From Brachyspira pilosicoli P43/6/78 (GTDB lineage: Bacteria; Spirochaetota; Brachyspiria; Brachyspirales; Brachyspiraceae), in contig NC_019908.1 in the NCBI RefSeq assembly GCF_000325665.1, positions 1,550,001-1,614,000 of the forward strand: a stretch of DNA of 64,000 bases, given 5' to 3'. The notes beneath the pieces were generated by a model. It had not been told where the DNA came from. It was given only the letters and a program-made list of their open reading frames with translations, and did no database searches. Shown here in pieces: positions 40,817-51,540 of the stretch. The translations under genes were made by a program, and so were the position numbers. Position 1 is the stretch's first letter. Every line of letters begins with the position of its first letter.

Positions 40817-40846
40817 AAGGATAGCTTTAAGGCTATCCTTTTTTTT
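40817..40846 (+). terminator. Terminator of fabH
   Basis: AAGGATAGC (40817-40825) pairs with GCTATCCTT (40832-40840), followed by a T run. Confidence 0.88.
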
Positions 40847-40858
40847 AAATTAAATAAA

Positions 40859-41785
40859 TTAGAATCTGCTTTTTCTAAATTTATTTTTAAAACTACCACG
40901 CCATTTTTTTATAGGAATCCACCAAGCAATTTTATTAATGATAAAATCTCTATGGCTTAATTTTGAACTTACAAAAATAGAATTTCTTTTTTTGCTTCCC
41001 CCAAGCTTAATCCATTCCTTATAATTCGCATTCCAAGAATCATTTTCTATAGAATTCCAAAATTTCTGAGGACCAAAAGCATGTAAAATTTTAGCATCTT
41101 TATATTTATGATGTTCCCTAGGGTGTACAACATATATTGTTCTATCTATTACTTCCGGCTCTATATTAAAATCATGAAGCATTAAACTAAAAATTGCTTG
41201 CTCCGGCAAAAGTAAATATTTACTATATTGCATAGTTTTATCTAAACAATAATTATATAACTCATCAATATTTTTTATAGTATCATAAAAAACTATTAAA
41301 CCAGCACCCATTACAAACATATCTTTATCATATTTAAATGATGGCTCATTAAGAATATCATGAGACAAATCACCGCCAATAATTTCTATAAAGTCTTTAA
41401 GCATTTTACATTTCACATTATTATTTTTTGGTATAGCTATTTCAGAAATATCATCTAATAATAATACATCAAAATCTGTAACTATTACTGTTTTATATTC
41501 GTTTAATAATTTAAGACATTCATATTTAAAAAATATCAAATCAGAAAATCTTTCTCTTACAAAAGTATCTATATTATTTAATTTTTCATTTAATTCAAAT
41601 TTAATAAATTTGACAGGAATTATGCTATTCATAATCTCCTGATCTTTTTCAGATATATTATCATGATAAATAATTATATCATCAGCTAAATTTGGAGAAT
41701 ATTTTTTTAAATTTATTAAAAAAGCACCAATTGCAAATGATAAATCGAAACTGCCGCCTAATACAATAGCCGTATTTTTCTTCAT
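40859..41785 (-). CDS. GT8-like glycosyltransferase
   Basis: The 308-residue protein resembles GT8/glycogenin-type retaining transferases. It has an N-terminal nucleotide-binding strand (TAIVLGGSFDLSFAIGAFL), the metal motif DFD at 104-106 in VIVTDFDVLLLDD, and the C-terminal HAFGPQKFW matching HxxGxxKPW. The basic C terminus (WRGSFKNKFRKSRF) may bind membrane or lipid-linked glycan. Acceptor and sugar are unknown. It is single, convergent with fabH. Confidence 0.78.
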   Translation of the reverse strand: MKKNTAIVLGGSFDLSFAIGAFLINLKKYSPNLADDIIIYHDNISEKDQEIMNSIIPVKFIKFELNEKLNNIDTFVRERFSDLIFFKYECLKLLNEYKTVIVTDFDVLLLDDISEIAIPKNNNVKCKMLKDFIEIIGGDLSHDILNEPSFKYDKDMFVMGAGLIVFYDTIKNIDELYNYCLDKTMQYSKYLLLPEQAIFSLMLHDFNIEPEVIDRTIYVVHPREHHKYKDAKILHAFGPQKFWNSIENDSWNANYKEWIKLGGSKKRNSIFVSSKLSHRDFIINKIAWWIPIKKWRGSFKNKFRKSRF

Positions 41786-41922
41786 AAGATTATTACATAC
41801 CTTTTTTATTACAATATATAATATTTTTTTTATTTGTCAAATTGTTTTAACTATATACTTTTTCGATAATTCTTTATCAATAAAAATATCTTACTGATAA
41901 TTAACTCATAAAAATAATATAT

Positions 41923-42675
41923 TTACAAATTCCTTAAATGAACCTTGCCGTTTTTATCTATGGTTTTATTTCCTTGTTTGTACATTATAAAAAGATAATT
42001 AAAACCTCTTAAATAATAATTATATTCTATAGCAGATAAATGATAATTACCCTTGCTTAAACTTTTATTGTGCCTTACAACAGAAACTATATCTATAGGC
42101 ATAAAATATTTACTCATAATCTCAAAAAGCTTAAAACCTATAGGCATAAAAGGATAATCTTTTTCATAAGAGTCTGAAACATATAAAGCCATATACCTAT
42201 CTTTTTTCATTATTCTAAATATTTCAGATATAACTTTCTCCATAGCATTATAATACTCATCTGTTTTAGTCAGTTAATTTTCCTTATGCAATTTTTTTCT
42301 ATCAGAGTAATTGATATGCGTGCTATAAGGAGGGTCAATAAAAACAAAATCTACCTTTTCATCTTCTATAGGTATCTTTCTAGCATCTGCTCTAAAAATG
42401 TCTTTTCTCTCTAAAGCCTTTGGATTAATATCATACCCTAAAGCCCTTCTTCCGAGTTCTCTTGCAACATCAACCGTTGTTCCGCTTCCAGCCATTGGGT
42501 CTACAACTAAATCTTTTTCTTTTGTGTATCTATTTAATAAATTCCATATTATATACGAAGGTGTTGCTCCTATATAATGTTTATGCTTTTCTTCTTCACT
42601 TTTTAAATATTGCTGGGAAGGATAATCCCAAAGAGTTGTGGTTTGTAATTCTAGCTTCTTTTTCATTTTCCTCAT
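41923..42675 (-). pseudogene. DNA methyltransferase-like protein with local frame disruption
   Basis: The first part carries LQTTTLWDYPSQQY, the SAM-binding motif VVDPMAGSGTTVDVA and the catalytic FIDPPYSTHINYSD (DPPY class, N4-cytosine or N6-adenine). The frame then meets TAA at 42274-42276 and continues in the same frame to 41923 (EYYNAMEKVISEIFRIMKK). Just before the stop a shifted frame reads KNCIRKIN, close to the conserved NCIGK block of relatives. This suggests two compensating one-base indels, one in the A7 run near 42295. The intact form would be about 250 residues. There is no restriction gene nearby. Start ATG 42666 is an alternative. Confidence 0.75.
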
Positions 42676-42774
42676 TATACACTATAAAACTATATTAACA
42701 AGTATAAAGTATTGTAAAACATATTTTTATTGACTATACTATACATAATAAGCTTTTTATTAGGAGATTATATT

Positions 42775-43950
42775 ATGAGAGAAATAGTAATAGCAAGTGC
42801 CGTTAGAACACCTGTCGGTAAGTTTTTAGGCTCATTTGCAAATACTTCAGCTGTAGAGCTTGGTACTATTGCAGTGAAAGAGGCTTTAAAAAGAGCAAAT
42901 ATAAAACCAGAGCAAGTTGATGAAACTTATTTTGGCTGTGTTATACAATCAGCACTTCTTCCAAACGTTGCAAGGCAGGTTTCTGTTAATGCTGGTATAC
43001 CTGTAGAAAAACCTGCATTGACCATAAACATATTATGCGGTTCTGGACTTAGAGCTGTATCAATGGCAGCACAAATGATTAAAGCTGGTGATGCTGATAT
43101 AGTGGTTGCTGGTGGAACTGAAAATATGAGCATGGCACCGTATACTTCTTCTGCTATGAGAATGGGGGCAAGAATGGGTGAGACAAAAATGCAAGACACT
43201 TTACTTAATGATGCTCTTGTATGTGCTTTTGAGCATTATCATATGGGGGTTACTGCAGAGAATATAGCAGAACAGTGGAAAATAACAAGAGAAGAACAAG
43301 ATGAGTTTGCATGCAGAAGTCAAAACAGAGCTGAGGCTGCTATAAAAAGCGGAAGATTTAAAGATGAGATAGTGCCTGTTACAATAAAGACCAAAAAAGG
43401 AGAAATAGTAGTAGATACTGATGAACACCCTACATTTGGTACTACTATGGAATCTTTAGCCAGATTAAAGCCTGCATTCAAAAAAGACGGTACTGTTACT
43501 GCTGGTAATGCTTCTGGTATTAATGATGCTGCTTCTGCTGTAGTACTTATGTCTAAAGAAAAGGCTGATGAGCTTGGAATTAAACCTATGGCTAAAGTTT
43601 TGGGTTATGCTACTCATGGTGTTGAGCCTAGGATAATGGGAATTGGACCAATAGAAGCTAGCAGAAAGGCTTTAAAAATGGCTAATCTCACAGTTGAAGA
43701 CATGGACTTAATAGAAAGCAACGAAGCTTTTGCTGCTCAGTCTATTGCTGTTGCACGTGAGCTAAAATTCAATATGGATATAGTAAATGTTAATGGAGGC
43801 GCTATTGCTATAGGTCACCCAATAGGAGCATCAGGAGCTAGAATACTCACTACACTTTTATACGAAATGAAAAAACGCGGTTCTAAAAAAGGTCTTGCTA
43901 CACTTTGTATAGGCGGCGGTATGGGTACTGCTTTAGTGGTAGAGATGTAA
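42775..43950 (+). CDS. thlA: Acetyl-CoA C-acetyltransferase (thiolase)
   Basis: The enzyme condenses two acetyl-CoA to acetoacetyl-CoA, a first step of butyrate formation, which Brachyspira is known to make. The 391-residue protein has Cys 88 ([11 protein letters not shown]), His 348 ([12 protein letters not shown]) and Cys 378 (TLCIGGGMG), the full catalytic set. AGGAG precedes ATG 42775. It lies alone between the methyltransferase and the glycan genes. Its 3' end and terminator are repeated in decayed form at 47781-47905. Confidence 0.96.
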   Translation: MREIVIASAVRTPVGKFLGSFANTSAVELGTIAVKEALKRANIKPEQVDETYFGCVIQSALLPNVARQVSVNAGIPVEKPALTINILCGSGLRAVSMAAQMIKAGDADIVVAGGTENMSMAPYTSSAMRMGARMGETKMQDTLLNDALVCAFEHYHMGVTAENIAEQWKITREEQDEFACRSQNRAEAAIKSGRFKDEIVPVTIKTKKGEIVVDTDEHPTFGTTMESLARLKPAFKKDGTVTAGNASGINDAASAVVLMSKEKADELGIKPMAKVLGYATHGVEPRIMGIGPIEASRKALKMANLTVEDMDLIESNEAFAAQSIAVARELKFNMDIVNVNGGAIAIGHPIGASGARILTTLLYEMKKRGSKKGLATLCIGGGMGTALVVEM

Positions 43951-43969
43951 TTTATAATTAAAACAATAA

Positions 43970-44001
43970 ATAAGGGTTAAAGCTTAATTGTTTTAACCCT
44001 T
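43970..44001 (+). terminator. Terminator of the thiolase gene
   Basis: AAGGGTTAAA and TTTTAACCCTT form a stem around GCTTAATTG. The T run on the plus strand is weak. Confidence 0.7.
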
Positions 44002-44008
44002 ATAATTT

Positions 44009-45512
44009 TTAATTGGATTTTTCTTCATGATATTCTTCTTCAGTATTAATATTCCATATACTGCTTTTATCCATATTCTCATTAATGATACAATTAACAG
44101 CTTCCATAGCAGAAAGCATAGAATGATCCATATTATTATATCTATGCATTCCATTTCTTCCTATCAAAAATAAATTATCTATTTTTTCTGTATATTCTTT
44201 TATCTTATAAAACTCATTATAAACACCTGTATAAGAAGGATAAGCCTTTCTAATTCTAACAACATTAGAAGACACTATATCTTCATCTCTTATTAATTTT
44301 AATGATTTCATTTCACCTATAGCAAATTTTATAAACTCATCATCACTCATAGACCATAACTCATCATTTTCAAAGCACATATATTCCATACCAACATAAT
44401 GAAGTTTTTTATCAGAAACCATATAAGGACTCCAGTTGTTAAATAATTGAAGTCTAGCAACTTTTACATAAGGCTCTTGTATATAAATCCAATTATCTTT
44501 TACAACTCCATCTTTATTATGCAAAGCTATGTCTTTCAATAATAATCCAACTGTTATGAAATCTCTATATTGAAGCTTAGATGCTATCGTTGATACATCT
44601 TGAGGAATTTGACTCATAGATGATATAGAATGTATTAAGTCTTTAACAGGCATTGTTGAAATTAAATAATCAATATTATCTATAGTTTCATTATCATTTG
44701 AAGCGATTGAAATAATCTTATTATTTTCAATTTTTATTTTATCTATTTTTTTATTAAAATATATTTTTCCGCCCATGTTTTCTATTTCTTTTGCAACTGT
44801 TTCCCATAATTGACCTGGACCATATTTAGGATATAAAAATTTCTCTATTAAACTAGTTTCTACACCTTTTTGTTTTATATCATTACTTTTCTTTTTTGGT
44901 TTTAAAGCATTGATTATAGTTTTCCAAACAGAAAGCCCTTTAACTCTTTGTGCTCCCCAATCTGGGCTTAATTCAGAAGGTTTAACACCCCCACACTTTC
45001 TCTGTATAGTCCCTAAAAAATAAATTATATAATTCTCTTCCAAATCTGTTAATATAAAATTTTTCAAGAGAATCTACTTTTTTATATGGAAAAAGAGAAG
45101 ACTTGATATAACTAAAACCTATTTTAGTACATCTTAAAAAACCTAAATTAAATATTAAATCCTTACTTAAAGTTACAGGATAATTAAATAATTTCTTTAA
45201 GAAAAATATTCTTGATAGCCTATTTCTTATAAGCATAACCCTATCTATATTTTCAGGATTTAAATCTTTAGATTCTTCAGGCATAATATTAAGCCAAAAA
45301 TTCATTACTTTATCACTTTTAGAAAAAAATCTATGCCCTCCTATATCCATTCTATTTCCATTATTATTTACAGTCTGAGAAATTCCGCCTATCACATTAG
45401 TTTCTTCATATATATCTACTTTAAGGTTCTCATTCTTTTTTAATAACTCATAAGCAGCTGTAAGCCCTGCAGGTCCTGCACCTATAATAACTATTTTTTT
45501 ATTATTGACCAT
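44009..45512 (-). pseudogene. FAD-dependent oxidoreductase, UDP-galactopyranose mutase/amine-oxidase-like (one-base frameshift)
   Basis: The reconstructed protein is about 500 residues. The N-terminal dinucleotide fold [18 protein letters not shown] and [20 protein letters not shown] identify a Glf/protoporphyrinogen-oxidase-type flavoprotein. The segment [10 protein letters not shown] continues as [19 protein letters not shown] in the other frame. The break is an extra G in a G5 run near 44988-44992; four G restores the frame. The C terminus has the family FAD motif region LIGRNGMHRYNNMDHSMLSA. Relatives often accompany glycan synthesis genes. It follows the GT-C-like gene by 13 bp and is its likely operon partner. 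Confidence 0.78.
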
Positions 45513-45525
45513 TTATTCTCCTTAA

Positions 45526-47585
45526 TTAAATAAAATATTTTTTTATTAAACCTATATCATATATATATGATATAAAAGATACTAATAAACTAAAATTCAT
45601 TACTACTATTGGAAATAAAAACCTACTATCATTTAAAGAAGTAAATATTATTACTATAATAATTGTAGCAAAACTAGAAAATGATACAAAAAAAGAATAC
45701 ATTAATAATTTATTAAAACTTCTTAATTTTATAATTAAAAATAATGATGTAAAAAATATTAATATACTAATAAATATATTAAATAAATTATATAGCCTTA
45801 TAGAAAAAGTGTGTAAAAAATTATATATTGATATTTTTACACTATTGGGTTCTATATTATAATTTTTGAAATTAAGTTCCTCTAAATTTTTTGGTATATA
45901 ATATGTATGATAAGATCCAATTATCCATACATTTTTAGATAGTATTACAGAATTAGCAAATTTTAATATATGACTAATATAGCTTTTTGGATATTTTAAT
46001 ATATATTTAATCCAAACTTTATTTATATTCTCCAAATATCCAGGCTTAAATATTCTCTGCGGGAAATGTGAAAATACAAATACATCTCCAAATAATGAAG
46101 TAGAATTATACAATTTTTTTAAATCTTCAAAATCTTTTCCTTTTTCATACCAATCACTAGGAATTAGAGAATCATCATTATTAGCAGCAGCACAGGCAGC
46201 TATTTGCATAGCAAATATATTATTTGGAGCATTTCTTGCAAATCTATCATTAATATCCATCCAAATTTCATAATCTATAACATATCCATATTTAGAATAT
46301 AAATCATCATAATTAATATCTTTATAATAATATCCATCATTTGACTTTATCCATATATAAGGATTGATTTTTACTATAAACACCATTAGTATTGCTGCTA
46401 TAAATGAAATTGATATAAAAAGAAAAACATTTTTCAATTTAGATTTCAAATTAAATTTGCATACTAATAAAAATATTAGAAATAATATTATTGGATATAT
46501 TGTTACTATTGCATTATGTCGCCATAATAGTGCTAATAATAATGACACCAAAATGATAAGTCTAATAATTATATTTAATATTATATTTTTTATTGGCACT
46601 AATATCATAAAAAATATTAATGATATAGATAGCCATATAAACATAGAACATGTTATATCTTTTAATTGTGTCAATGTAGTAAAAAACATATCTGATATAA
46701 ATGCTATACAAAATAATAACAAAACTTGCGGATTTTTATACTTTAAATAAAGTGCAATTATTATTAATGAAAGTCCGCTATAAAGACAAATTAAATTAAT
46801 TAAAGTTAAATAAAAAGTATGCTGTCCAAATATTTTATATAAGAGGTTAAGTATTACTGCTATTATAACTGGATGCCAGTTAGAATAATCTTTCAATATT
46901 GATTGTTTTAGTATGACTATATTATCTGGATTATAGAAATAACCAGGAAATCCCAACCAGAAATGAAATAAAAATAATATAAATCCTATTAATATTATAG
47001 TAATTATAACATCTCTATCAGTATGAAATATCTTTTTAAGATTAAAAATATTTCTTATTTTAATATATATTGTTAAAAATATTATAAATATAGAATATGT
47101 TAATAACATTGGTTTTAGTTTCAGAACATATGTTATATTATAAATTTTTTCAGCATCTATAACTTTACTAGAAATTAAATTACCAAATGGACCGCCATTT
47201 TCATTCATTTCTATTTTTTTAATATAATTATTATTTTCTAAAATTTGGTTTATATTAGGATAAACACCATAAATATCACTATTTCTAAATACTTTATTAT
47301 AATATTTTATTCTAAAATTATAGCTATAATTTGTTATAGATATATTAGTAAATAAAAAATTATTAATAGAAGTTTCATCTAATTTATCTTCTATAATAAA
47401 TAATTTTTTAGTTTTCTTTCTAAATCTAATCCATTTATTTCTAATGTTTTATCAACATTTATCTCAAAATCTGATAGATATCCTATTCTTTCTTTTTTTC
47501 CTAAAACATATAAAACTATAATTGAAATAGCTAGTATAATAACAAATACTATATATATTTTTAAAAAAATATTTTTATTTTTCAT
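45526..47585 (-). pseudogene. GT-C-like polytopic membrane protein with shared N-terminal module (one-base frameshift)
   Basis: The reconstructed protein has about 686 residues. An N-terminal span is followed by an extracytoplasmic module (ERIGYLSDFEINVDKTLEIN to YVLKLK, about residues 30-165), a second span and about ten more. The core shows SNWHPVIIAVILNLLYKIFG, TQLKDITCSMFIWL and LLWRHNAIVTIYP, resembling membrane glycosyltransferases of the GT-C superfamily. The frame is broken near 47405-47420, where one more A in GAAAGAAAACT restores it. It starts at ATG 47585, overlapping a short upstream ORF in ATGA. It probably adds or flips a sugar on a surface polymer; the activity is inference. 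Confidence 0.72.
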
Positions 47586-47701
47586 ATTTTATCCTTGTAA
47601 AAAATACATAGTTTATTATAAATAAAATTTTTTTCAACAAAAATAGAGCATATTAGTAAAGTAAAATATGAGATTATATATAAATATTTGTTTGTTTGCA
47701 T
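47582..47701 (-). CDS. Short upstream ORF (39 aa) coupled to the GT-C-like gene
   Basis: ATG 47701 has a good ribosome binding site (GGAAG, complement of 47708-47712) and a promoter upstream. The peptide begins MQTNKYLYIISYFTLLICS, mostly one hydrophobic span. Its stop overlaps the next ATG as ATGA (47585-47582), the classical coupling arrangement. It aligns without gaps with the upstream ORF at 55002-55178, 11 of 17 residues identical over the hydrophobic part. Its first codons are AAAC repeats. It may be a real small membrane protein or a translation-control leader. Confidence 0.65.
   Translation of the reverse strand: MQTNKYLYIISYFTLLICSIFVEKNFIYNKLCIFYKDKI
47687..47698 (-). repeat. Short (AAAC)n repeat at the start of the upstream ORF
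   Basis: Three TTTG units on the plus strand directly follow the start codon of the short ORF on the minus strand. The homologous position at 55132-55175 has eleven units. Confidence 0.75.
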
Positions 47702-47725
47702 ATTATTCTTCCATTTAAATAAAAT

Positions 47726-47753
47726 ATTATATCATAATAAAGAAAATCATCAA
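47726..47753 (-). promoter_or_regulatory. Promoter of the upstream ORF and GT-C-like operon
   Basis: On the minus strand TTGATG (47748-47753) and TATAAT (47726-47731) are separated by 16 bp; the short ORF begins 24 bp downstream. Confidence 0.7.
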
Positions 47754-47780
47754 TCATATTCTTATTAATAAAAAAATAAA

Positions 47781-47905
47781 AAATCAGTTCTAAAAAAGTT
47801 TTGCTAAGCTTTGTATAAGAAACTGTAGTGTACTACTTTAGTTGTAGAGATGTAATTTATAATTAAAACAATAAATAAGTATTAAAGCTTGATTGTTTTA
47901 ACCCT
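47781..47905 (+). pseudogene. Decayed copy of the thiolase 3' end and terminator
   Basis: The stretch aligns with about 43876-43999: GTTCTAAAAAAG, GCTTTGTATA, then CTTTAGTTGTAGAGATGTAA and the following noncoding DNA, ending TTGTTTTAACCCTT. The last 75 bp are over 90 percent identical; the coding part has indels and substitutions, so it is not translatable. It is in the same orientation as the thiolase gene. Together the two copies bracket the FAD oxidoreductase/GT-C-like operon. Confidence 0.85.
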
Positions 47906-47948
47906 TTTGTATCACTTAAATTATTTAATTAAATATAATTATTTTTCT

Positions 47949-49271
47949 TTATAATAAATTATTAATATTACTAATCAATTTATTTCTGCTATTAATAAAA
48001 AATAAAAATGAAAAAATGCTTGTTAAAATCTCTGCAACTGGAAATGATAACCATACCCCTGTCATATTAAAAATACTAGATAAAATAAATATTGAAGGCA
48101 TTATGAATATAAAACCTCTTAATATAGATATTATAAATGCCTGCTTAGCTTTATCTCTAGAAGAAAAATATACGCAAGTGATAATATTATATCCCACAAA
48201 TATAAATGCTGTAAAATATATGCGAAGTCCATTAACTGATATTCTTTGAAGCTCTTCTATATTGTCTCTATTAAAAATTGAAGTTATTTCATTAGCAAAT
48301 AAATAAGTAATTATATAAACAAAAATAGAAATACTGGTTGATAAAATTACAGCATATTTATATATTTTATTTATATTATCTTGATTATTATAGTTAATAC
48401 TTATAATAGGCTGCACTCCCTGCCCCATTCCTGTAAATATTGCTATAATCACTAATGCTATATTTGCAGTAATTCCATAAGCAGCTACTCCTACATCGCC
48501 TGCAATATTTAATATTATTATATTGAAAGATAAAATAACAAAACCTGATGAAACTTCAGTAATTAAAAAAGATACACCAAGAGATGATATTTCAAAGAAT
48601 TTTCTAAAACTAATATTAGGCTTTACAATAAAAAATGTATTTTTCTTTTTTATAAATAATGCTGATAATATTAGTATGCTCACAACAGGAGAAAATACTG
48701 TTGCAAGCACAGCTCCAAATATTCCCATATTAAAAGGAAAAATAAATATATAATCAAAAACAATATTAAACAAACTTCCCATAAGCATAGCAATCATAGC
48801 AAGTCTCGGGTGATTATCATTTCTCACAAAACCTAAAAGCACATTATTAAGCATAAACATAGGCGAAAATAAAAGTATCATCTTTATATAAATATTAGTC
48901 ATAGAATGTATATTACCTCTAGCTCCCAAAATATAAGCTATACTAGATGTAAAGAAAATACTCAAAGTTATAAACAAAACTGATATTATCAATATATAAA
49001 TTAAAGAATTAGTAAATATAATATTTGCTTCATTATTTTTATTTTGTGCTTTTAATATAGCATACTTAGTAGCAGAGCCTATTCCAAGCATTAAACCAAT
49101 TCCATTAACAAAATTAAAAATAGGTATAGCAATATTCAAAGCGGTAAGCCCATCAGAGCCTATTCCTCTAGCAACAAAAAAAGTATCAGCAAGTATATAG
49201 CAAGATAAACCAATCATACCAAGCACATTAAGTGATACATATTTAATAAATAGATGAAGTATATTATTCAT
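47949..49271 (-). CDS. MATE-family efflux transporter
   Basis: The 440-residue protein has about twelve membrane spans. It opens with IKYVSLNVLGMIGLSCYILA and continues DTFFVARGIGSDGLTALNIA, the usual first-helix MATE pattern, and has GMGQGVQPIISINYN at the start of the second half. These pumps export drugs or metabolites using sodium or proton gradients. The substrate cannot be read from sequence. It is preceded by the terminator of the gmd-fcl operon and appears to be a separate unit. Confidence 0.9.
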   Translation of the reverse strand: MNNILHLFIKYVSLNVLGMIGLSCYILADTFFVARGIGSDGLTALNIAIPIFNFVNGIGLMLGIGSATKYAILKAQNKNNEANIIFTNSLIYILIISVLFITLSIFFTSSIAYILGARGNIHSMTNIYIKMILLFSPMFMLNNVLLGFVRNDNHPRLAMIAMLMGSLFNIVFDYIFIFPFNMGIFGAVLATVFSPVVSILILSALFIKKKNTFFIVKPNISFRKFFEISSLGVSFLITEVSSGFVILSFNIIILNIAGDVGVAAYGITANIALVIIAIFTGMGQGVQPIISINYNNQDNINKIYKYAVILSTSISIFVYIITYLFANEITSIFNRDNIEELQRISVNGLRIYFTAFIFVGYNIITCVYFSSRDKAKQAFIISILRGFIFIMPSIFILSSIFNMTGVWLSFPVAEILTSIFSFLFFINSRNKLISNINNLL

Positions 49272-49287
49272 AAAAAATACCCTATAA

Positions 49288-49342
49288 TAAAAAAACGTTT
49301 GCGTTCATACTTTCTAAGGCCTACGGTATGAATACAAACGTT
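49288..49342 (-). terminator. Terminator of the glycan operon after gmd
   Basis: AACGTTTG/CAAACGTT and the inner GTTCATAC/GTATGAA form a 17 bp stem (49294-49310 with 49326-49342). A run of T follows on the minus strand. Confidence 0.88.
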
Positions 49343-49398
49343 CTAAATAAATTTATCCGGCGACAAATTTAATTATTTTCTACATTATTATTTTTATA

Positions 49399-50397
49399 TT
49401 AATTAAAGTCCTTTAAACTTAATCCTACACTATTTAAGTCATATTCTAACATTATTTTTACTAACTCTTTAAAAGTAGTTTTTGGCTTCCAACCCAATTT
49501 TTCTTTAGCTTTAGTAGGGTCTCCCAAAAGTAAATCTACTTCAGCAGGTCTATAATATCTAGGGTCTATTTCAACATATTTTTTCCAATCAAGACCAACA
49601 AGACCAAAAGCTTCATCAAGAAACTCTTTTACAGAATGTGTCTCTCCTGTAGCTATAACATAATCATCAGCTTTTTCTTGCTGCAACATAAGCCACATAG
49701 CCTCAACATAATCCTTAGCATATCCCCAGTCTCTCTTAGCATCCAAATTACCTAAATATAGTTTATCTTGTTCTTTCTTTAAAATCTTAGCAATTGCATG
49801 TGTTATCTTTTTAGTAACAAAAGTTTCACCTCTTCTTGGGCTTTCATGATTAAATAATATACCATTACAAGCATACATATCATAGCTTTCTCTATAATTA
49901 ACCGTAATCCAATATGAATATAATTTAGCACAAGCATAAGGGCTTCTTGGATAAAAAGGTGTTTTCTCAGTTTGGGGAGTTTCAACAACTTTACCATATA
50001 ATTCACTTGTTGAAGCTTGATAAAATTTTGTTTTTATATGTGTTTCTTTAATAGCATCAAGTATTCTTATAGTACCTAATCCTACAACATCAGCAGTATA
50101 TTCTGGCATATCAAAACTTACTCTTACATGACTTTGTGCTGCCAAATTATATATTTCATCTGGCTGTATTTTCTCTAACAATCTTGATAAATTAGAACTA
50201 TCAGATAAATCTCCATAATGTAAAAACATTCTAACATCATTAATATGAGGATCACTATACAAATGATCTATTCTCTCTGTATTAAAAGATGAGCTTCTTC
50301 TAATTATACCATGTACTTCATAGCCTTTCTCTAATAAAAGTTCAGCTAAATAAGAACCATCTTGTCCTGTAATTCCTGTAATAAGTGCTTTTTTCAT
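49399..50397 (-). CDS. gmd: GDP-mannose 4,6-dehydratase
   Basis: Gmd converts GDP-mannose to GDP-4-keto-6-deoxymannose. The 332-residue SDR enzyme has the NADP-binding [19 protein letters not shown], an active-site Ser/Thr in [11 protein letters not shown] and the Tyr-Lys pair in [15 protein letters not shown]. The lid motif [19 protein letters not shown] is characteristic. It follows fcl by 18 bp, so the two supply GDP-L-fucose (or a related 6-deoxyhexose) for surface glycan. Confidence 0.96.
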   Translation of the reverse strand: MKKALITGITGQDGSYLAELLLEKGYEVHGIIRRSSSFNTERIDHLYSDPHINDVRMFLHYGDLSDSSNLSRLLEKIQPDEIYNLAAQSHVRVSFDMPEYTADVVGLGTIRILDAIKETHIKTKFYQASTSELYGKVVETPQTEKTPFYPRSPYACAKLYSYWITVNYRESYDMYACNGILFNHESPRRGETFVTKKITHAIAKILKKEQDKLYLGNLDAKRDWGYAKDYVEAMWLMLQQEKADDYVIATGETHSVKEFLDEAFGLVGLDWKKYVEIDPRYYRPAEVDLLLGDPTKAKEKLGWKPKTTFKELVKIMLEYDLNSVGLSLKDFN

Positions 50398-50415
50398 ATT
50401 TTTATATCCTATTTA

Positions 50416-51348
50416 TTATTTATTATAATTTTTTAAAAAATCTTCATAAGCTATTTTTAAACCATCTTCAAGTTCTGTTTTATATTTCCAACCTAAAGCG
50501 TTTATCTTTGAAACATCTAATAATTTTCTCATAGTGCCATCTGGTTTAGAGCTATCTAATTTTATTTCACCTGTAAAACCTACAACTTTTTTTATTAACT
50601 CTGCTAATTCTTTTATAGTAACTTCCTTTCCAGAACCTATATTAATAAATTTGCCTATATCTTTAGCATCTTTATTTTCCATTAAATAAATACAAGCCTC
50701 TGCCAAATCATCTGAACACATAAACTCTCTTAAAGGAGTACCGCTACCCCAAATAACAGTTTCCTTCAAATTATTTATTTTTGCTTCATGAAAACGTCTT
50801 ATAAGCATTGGTATAACATGAGCATTTTCTGCATGATAATTATCATTTATACCATAAAGATTACAAGGCATAACAGCTATATAATTAGTATTATACTGTC
50901 TGTTATAAGATTCACACAATTCTATACCTGTAATTTTTGCTAATGCATAAGGTCTATTTGTACTTTCTAAATATCCTGAAAGTAAATATTCTTCTTTTAT
51001 CGGCTGAGGGCATTCTTTTGGATATATACAGCTTGAACCTAAAAACATTAATTTTTCAACGCCATAAGTATAAGAAGCTTCTATTATATTATTTTGTATT
51101 TGTAAATTATATAATAAAAAATCTACTGGATAAGTATTATTAGCATATATGCCGCCTACTTTAGCAGCTGATAAAAATACCCACTCTGGTTTTTCTTTTT
51201 CAAAAAACTTAAAAACATCTTCTCTGTTTCTTAAATCTAACTCTGAATGTGTTTTTCTTATTATATTAGAATAACCTTTTTTTGTAAGCACTCTATCTAT
51301 TGCGCTGCCAACTAAACCTCTATGTCCTGCTATATATATTTTCTTCAT
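50416..51348 (-). CDS. fcl: GDP-L-fucose synthase
   Basis: The 310-residue epimerase-reductase finishes GDP-L-fucose synthesis from the Gmd product. Motifs are [16 protein letters not shown] at the N terminus, [15 protein letters not shown] and the catalytic [13 protein letters not shown] (YxxxK). The substrate region [13 protein letters not shown] is typical. It is upstream of gmd in the same operon. The 190 bp before it may carry a promoter, but I see no clear boxes. Confidence 0.96.
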   Translation of the reverse strand: MKKIYIAGHRGLVGSAIDRVLTKKGYSNIIRKTHSELDLRNREDVFKFFEKEKPEWVFLSAAKVGGIYANNTYPVDFLLYNLQIQNNIIEASYTYGVEKLMFLGSSCIYPKECPQPIKEEYLLSGYLESTNRPYALAKITGIELCESYNRQYNTNYIAVMPCNLYGINDNYHAENAHVIPMLIRRFHEAKINNLKETVIWGSGTPLREFMCSDDLAEACIYLMENKDAKDIGKFINIGSGKEVTIKELAELIKKVVGFTGEIKLDSSKPDGTMRKLLDVSKINALGWKYKTELEDGLKIAYEDFLKNYNK

Positions 51349-51540
51349 AATAAAAATACCTCATTATTATTAAACATTATTTAATATTACAAATATCCAA
51401 CAAATTAAAACCAAAATGCAAATTAACCTTTTAAGTAAATATTTCTCTATATAAAAAACATAATATAGAATTAATTTTACTTTACATATCTTCGTCTTTT
51501 AGATGATTATATGGTTTATCTTTTATTTGTCAACTCAAAT

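Noticed and set aside
45526-47208. An independent gene starting at 47208 (MNENGG)
   Set aside because: The upstream sequence in the same frame continues the shared N-terminal module and joins the short frame ending at 47391, so it is part of one gene.
49800-50010. A second reading frame inside gmd
   Set aside because: It is an internal shadow of the well-conserved dehydratase.
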